38,391 nt of DNA. Source: Acidobacteriota bacterium. Lineage in GTDB: Bacteria > Acidobacteriota > Polarisedimenticolia > Gp22-AA2 > AA152. The notes below the pieces were generated by a model, which was given only the letters and a program-made list of their open reading frames with translations, made no database searches and was not told the DNA's origin. Below, one piece after another: positions 35,107 to 38,391 of this stretch. Position numbers and translations under genes: made by a program. The stretch is taken from NCBI GenBank assembly GCA_022616665.1, contig JAKEFJ010000087.1:1-38391 (forward strand), written 5' to 3'. How positions within the stretch are numbered: position 1 is the first letter of the stretch; each line of letters begins with the position of its first letter.

Positions 35107-36158
35107 CCCGGAGGCCCGGTGGACACCTGCGCTGCGGAGCTGCTTTCGGCGCCCAGGCGGCGAAGCGCCCATTGCACGTGCTCTTGGATGAGCGGGTCCG
35201 GGATTGCCAGTGCGTCCCGCAGCGGCTCCACGGCCCTGGGATCGCCGGAATTGCCCAGGGCTACGGCGACGTTTCGCACCAAGCGTCTCCAGCCAGTCCG
35301 GCGCAATGGAGTGCCCGCGAAACGGAGATGAAACTCCTCCCGGCTCATCCGCAGCAGCTCAGCGAGAACGGGGGCATCGCCGCCGGCTTCGAATTCCTTG
35401 TCCCCCTGGACCATGCCTTGGTTCCAGGGACAAACCTCCTGGCACACATCGCAACCGAACACCCAGTTTCCCATCCCGGCACGCAGCTCCTCGGGAATCA
35501 CCCCGCGATGCTCGATGGTGAGATAGGAAATGCACTTGCGCGAATCGAGGACATACGGCTCGGAGAAAGCCTGGGTGGGGCATGCCTCCAGGCAGCGTGT
35601 GCAGCTGCCGCACCGATCGGTCACGGTAGCCGAGTCTGGCTCCAGCTCCAGATCGATCAGCAGCTCGCCTAGAAAGAACCAGGATCCCGACTCGGGGTCG
35701 ATGAGGTTGGTGTGTTTCCCCTGCCATCCCAGGCCGGCGGAAGCGGCCCAGGGCTTTTCCAGGACGGCGCCGGTGTCCACTACCGGTGAAGACCGAGCCC
35801 CCGGTGAAATCTCCGCGAGAAACTCTCCCAGTCGTCCCAGCCGTCGCTTCATCACCTCGTGATAGTCCTTTCCACGCGCGTAGCGGGAGATGCGGGCGTT
35901 CTGGGGAAGAGAATTCTCAGGCTCGAGGGAGGCATAGGGGAGCGCCGCTACAAGAATGGTCCGGGCCCAGGGGGCCAGGCTGGTGGGATCGGCGCGTTCC
36001 TGCGTACGGCGATGCAGCCAGGCCATGTCCCCCGCATAGTCCAGGTCCAGCCACAGCCTCAATCGCTCACCTGCCGGATGCGCGGCGGGGGATGCGAACC
36101 CGATCCGGGCAAAGCCCAGCCGCAGGGCTTCGTGGCGCAGGCGCTCTTTGAGGTGCAT
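35103..36158 (-). CDS. queG: Epoxyqueuosine reductase QueG
   Basis: 'DRCGSCTRCLEACPTQAF', 'CDVCQEVCPWNQ', 'RKCISYLTIEHRG', C-terminal HEAT-like repeats. Confidence 0.96.
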   Translation of the reverse strand: MHLKERLRHEALRLGFARIGFASPAAHPAGERLRLWLDLDYAGDMAWLHRRTQERADPTSLAPWARTILVAALPYASLEPENSLPQNARISRYARGKDYHEVMKRRLGRLGEFLAEISPGARSSPVVDTGAVLEKPWAASAGLGWQGKHTNLIDPESGSWFFLGELLIDLELEPDSATVTDRCGSCTRCLEACPTQAFSEPYVLDSRKCISYLTIEHRGVIPEELRAGMGNWVFGCDVCQEVCPWNQGMVQGDKEFEAGGDAPVLAELLRMSREEFHLRFAGTPLRRTGWRRLVRNVAVALGNSGDPRAVEPLRDALAIPDPLIQEHVQWALRRLGAESSSAAQVSTGPPG

Positions 36159-36199
36159 GGGATGGACTCCGGCCCCGGATGATACCACTCCCGGATGAG

Positions 36200-36796
36200 T
36201 CAGGTCTTACGGCGGGAGTGCCGAGGTCTCCTGGAATCTGCGAGCGGCGGCAAGGACGAGGGTGTCACGGGCAGCCAAATCGCGGTATGCGGGAGCCACA
36301 CATCTTCCGAGAGTCGCTCCACGATAATCAGGCGATCCGCCAGCCAGCGTTTCTCTCGAGCTTCGGTGAACAGCCGGCGCGACAGAGCCAAGGCTCGCAG
36401 GAGGCGCCTGGAGTCGAGTTTTTGCCCCAGGGTCAGATGGGGAACGTAGGGGAAGACCTCCTCCCCCTTCAAGGTTCCTCGGGAGAGGCGTCGGTGCAGT
36501 CGCTCCAGCTCGTCCCTGCCGGCTCTCAGGCTGGCGAAGACCACGGGCATGACCGGGCGAAACGTCCGGATGGCCCCCAGGGAAATCGGAAATGAGCGGG
36601 ATCTCAGGGCGGCTCGAGCCACCGCCTCGACCACTTCGCGACGGGAGAGGTGGACCTCCCGAGGTGGAAGCACCGTCACGTGCGGTCCGATGCGCTGGAA
36701 GTTGGGATCGTAGGGGCGGCGAATCCGATCGGCAAGACGGGAGAGCCGTTCCGGCACCGGCAACACGATGCCCACGATCCTGCCGCGACGGGTCAC
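36200..36796 (-). CDS. 2'-5' RNA ligase family protein (2H phosphoesterase)
   Basis: Two HxT motifs 'GPHVTVLPP' and 'PHLTLGQKL'. Confidence 0.85.
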   Translation of the reverse strand: MTRRGRIVGIVLPVPERLSRLADRIRRPYDPNFQRIGPHVTVLPPREVHLSRREVVEAVARAALRSRSFPISLGAIRTFRPVMPVVFASLRAGRDELERLHRRLSRGTLKGEEVFPYVPHLTLGQKLDSRRLLRALALSRRLFTEAREKRWLADRLIIVERLSEDVWLPHTAIWLPVTPSSLPPLADSRRPRHSRRKT

Positions 36797-38013
36797 GCTT
36801 CCATCTCTCCCGGGATCCGGACGGCGTAGCCCAAGCTCCGGAGTCGCTCGACGATCATTCTTCCGTGGCCGGGGTCGCGGGTTTCCAGCAGGATTTCCAG
36901 CTCAGTGCCTTCCAGCGGCAACTGCCATCCCGCCCGGTAATGCTTCACGTCCAGGACGTTGGCGCCCGACTCCGCCAGAATCAGGAGGACTTTTGCCAGC
37001 TGGCCCGGCTTGTCCACGATCTCCACGCGCAACAGAATGAGACGGCCCTCGTGGGTCAATCCGCGCTCCAGCATACGGATGAAGAAATTGGTGTCGATGT
37101 TGCCTCCCGAGAGCACCACCGAGATCACGCCGGTCATCCGCGGAATCTTATCGGAAAGCAGGGCCGCGACTCCCACGGCTCCCGCCGCCTCCACCACGAG
37201 CTTCGACTTCTCCATGAGCACCACGATGGCGCGGCTGATCTCTTCGTCGTCCACCAGAACCATCTCGTCGAGGTGATCGCGGAGAATCTCGAAAGGGGCA
37301 TCTCCCACGCGTCCCACGCGGATTCCATCGGCGATGGTGCGGGGCTGCGCCACGCTGACTGGGTGACCGGCTTCCAGGGCACGAACCATCGAGGGACATC
37401 CCGATGCCTGCACGCCAACGACGCGCATGCCGGGCTTTTGCGATTTGACGGCGAGGGCGACTCCGGCTGCGAGCCCGCCGCCCCCCACCGGAACCACGAC
37501 CATGCCGCAATCGGGGAGATCGTGCAGGATCTCGATTCCCACCGTCCCCTGACCGGCGATGATCTTGGGATCGTCGTAGCCATGAATGAATGTGAGGCCG
37601 TGTCTGTCGCTCTCCTCGCGCGCCACCCAGAGCGCTTCGTCCAGGCTGGACCCCTGCAAGATCACAGTCGGGCCGAACGAGCGGGTCCTCTCCACTTTGT
37701 TGAGCGGGGTTTCTTCCGGCATCACGATGGTGGCCCTCAGGCCCAGAAGCTGGGCCGCCAAGGCCACTCCCTGAGCATGATTTCCCGCGGATGCGGCCAC
37801 CACGCCCGCCGCTTTCTCCTGAGGGGTGAGCCCCACCATCCGATTGCATGCGCCGCGCAGCTTAAAAGAGCCGGTGCGCTGGAGATTCTCCGGCTTGAGA
37901 TGGACCTGGCGATCCACCAGCTGGCTGAGAGTGTAGGAGTAAATATGAGGCGTGGGGCGGACGAAATTCTCCACCACCAGCGCCGCTTCCTGAATGTCGT
38001 TCAGGCCGATCAT
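36793..38013 (-). CDS. Threonine ammonia-lyase with C-terminal ACT domain
   Basis: 'LKPENLQRTGSFKLRGACNRM', 'AASAGNHAQGVALAAQLLG', 'VPVGGGGLAAGVALAVK', ACT 'LILLRVEIVDKPGQLAKVLLILAESGANVLDVKHYRA'. Confidence 0.96.
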   Translation of the reverse strand: MIGLNDIQEAALVVENFVRPTPHIYSYTLSQLVDRQVHLKPENLQRTGSFKLRGACNRMVGLTPQEKAAGVVAASAGNHAQGVALAAQLLGLRATIVMPEETPLNKVERTRSFGPTVILQGSSLDEALWVAREESDRHGLTFIHGYDDPKIIAGQGTVGIEILHDLPDCGMVVVPVGGGGLAAGVALAVKSQKPGMRVVGVQASGCPSMVRALEAGHPVSVAQPRTIADGIRVGRVGDAPFEILRDHLDEMVLVDDEEISRAIVVLMEKSKLVVEAAGAVGVAALLSDKIPRMTGVISVVLSGGNIDTNFFIRMLERGLTHEGRLILLRVEIVDKPGQLAKVLLILAESGANVLDVKHYRAGWQLPLEGTELEILLETRDPGHGRMIVERLRSLGYAVRIPGEMEA

Positions 38014-38104
38014 GATCCCCCGATGCCGAGAAGGACGCAGAGTATAGCGAAAGGAAGAACCGCCGGTCGAACGACCGGCGTTCAACGGGACGGGAGGCCG
38101 ACGC

Positions 38105-38130
38105 CCGGCAGCCCTTTGGAGGGCTGCCGG
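38105..38130. repeat. Perfect inverted repeat (hairpin)
   Basis: CCGGCAGCCCT-TTGG-AGGGCTGCCGG, 11-bp stem. Confidence 0.7.
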
Positions 38131-38236
38131 CTCAGGGGCACCATGCAGATCAGGAGGCCCGCTAAAGCGCCGCAGAGGTGGGCGACCGGAACCGGTCCAA
38201 CTGTGGGAAGGGGATCCAGAGCTCCTGCCTCGGGCT

Positions 38237-38391
38237 TCATGTGAGGCGGGACAAGTCCCCCGGAACGTCGTAGTCCTCCAGCACCGCGGGGTCATCGCAG
38301 GGAAGCTCCAGGCGATTCTGCGCGGCGTGGACCACAAAGCGAGCGCCCTGGTCCAGAGGGGCGCTGAGCAGGTCGGGGAAGAGGGAAGCAG
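38237..38391 (-). CDS. MobA/MocA-like nucleotidyltransferase, C-terminal fragment cut by the window edge
   Basis: Manual minus-strand translation '...LFPDLLSAPLDQGARFVVHAAQNRLELPCDDPAVLEDYDVPGDLSRLT*' matches the typical C-terminus 'LFP..LL.L..DQGAR.ll......v.e.pvdDpgvl.DiDtPeDl'. Confidence 0.6.
   Translation of the reverse strand, partial: ASLFPDLLSAPLDQGARFVVHAAQNRLELPCDDPAVLEDYDVPGDLSRLT

Noticed and set aside
1-38391. CRISPR arrays, rRNA, tRNA, IS elements or prophage modules
   Set aside because: No direct-repeat/spacer pattern, transposase or integrase ORF, phage structural gene or convincing tRNA cloverleaf recognised by eye; a tRNAscan/ISEscan run would be needed for certainty.

Overview
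This is a high-GC bacterial chromosomal window with dense operons, many of them with ATGA/TGATG-type start/stop overlaps. The gene content resembles an Acidobacteria-like or similar lineage, but that taxonomic guess is inference only. Most genes are housekeeping or metabolic: dxs, leucyl aminopeptidase, MoaB/MoaD/MoaE, gamma-carbonic anhydrase, NrnA-type DHH phosphoesterase, ElbB, RNase Y, MqnE, PabC/PabB, HAD-IIA hydrolase, nadA, QueG, 2'-5' RNA ligase-like protein and ACT-threonine ammonia-lyase. I saw no CRISPR arrays, rRNA, tRNA or intact transposons. The most unusual region is about 28.4-33.6 kb. It holds a sensor kinase and an NtrC-family regulator, followed by two tiny paralogous proteins (66 and about 67 aa, sharing an identical TGEYRVVLQGTLDR block). 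These flank a stand-alone receiver-domain protein. Next comes a free-standing protein that resembles the N-terminal domain of cyanophycin synthetase, retains an HxxEH motif and has a possible winged-helix tail. The locus also has a sigma-54-like promoter candidate and two strong hairpins. Other points of interest are a ribbon-helix-helix-like gene with a very AT-rich leader directly upstream of nadA, a PHP-domain gene split by a frameshift, a structured-RNA (6S-like) candidate upstream of rny, and a tri-heme cytochrome made of three tandem repeats. All functional calls come from reading the motifs by eye; no searches were run.
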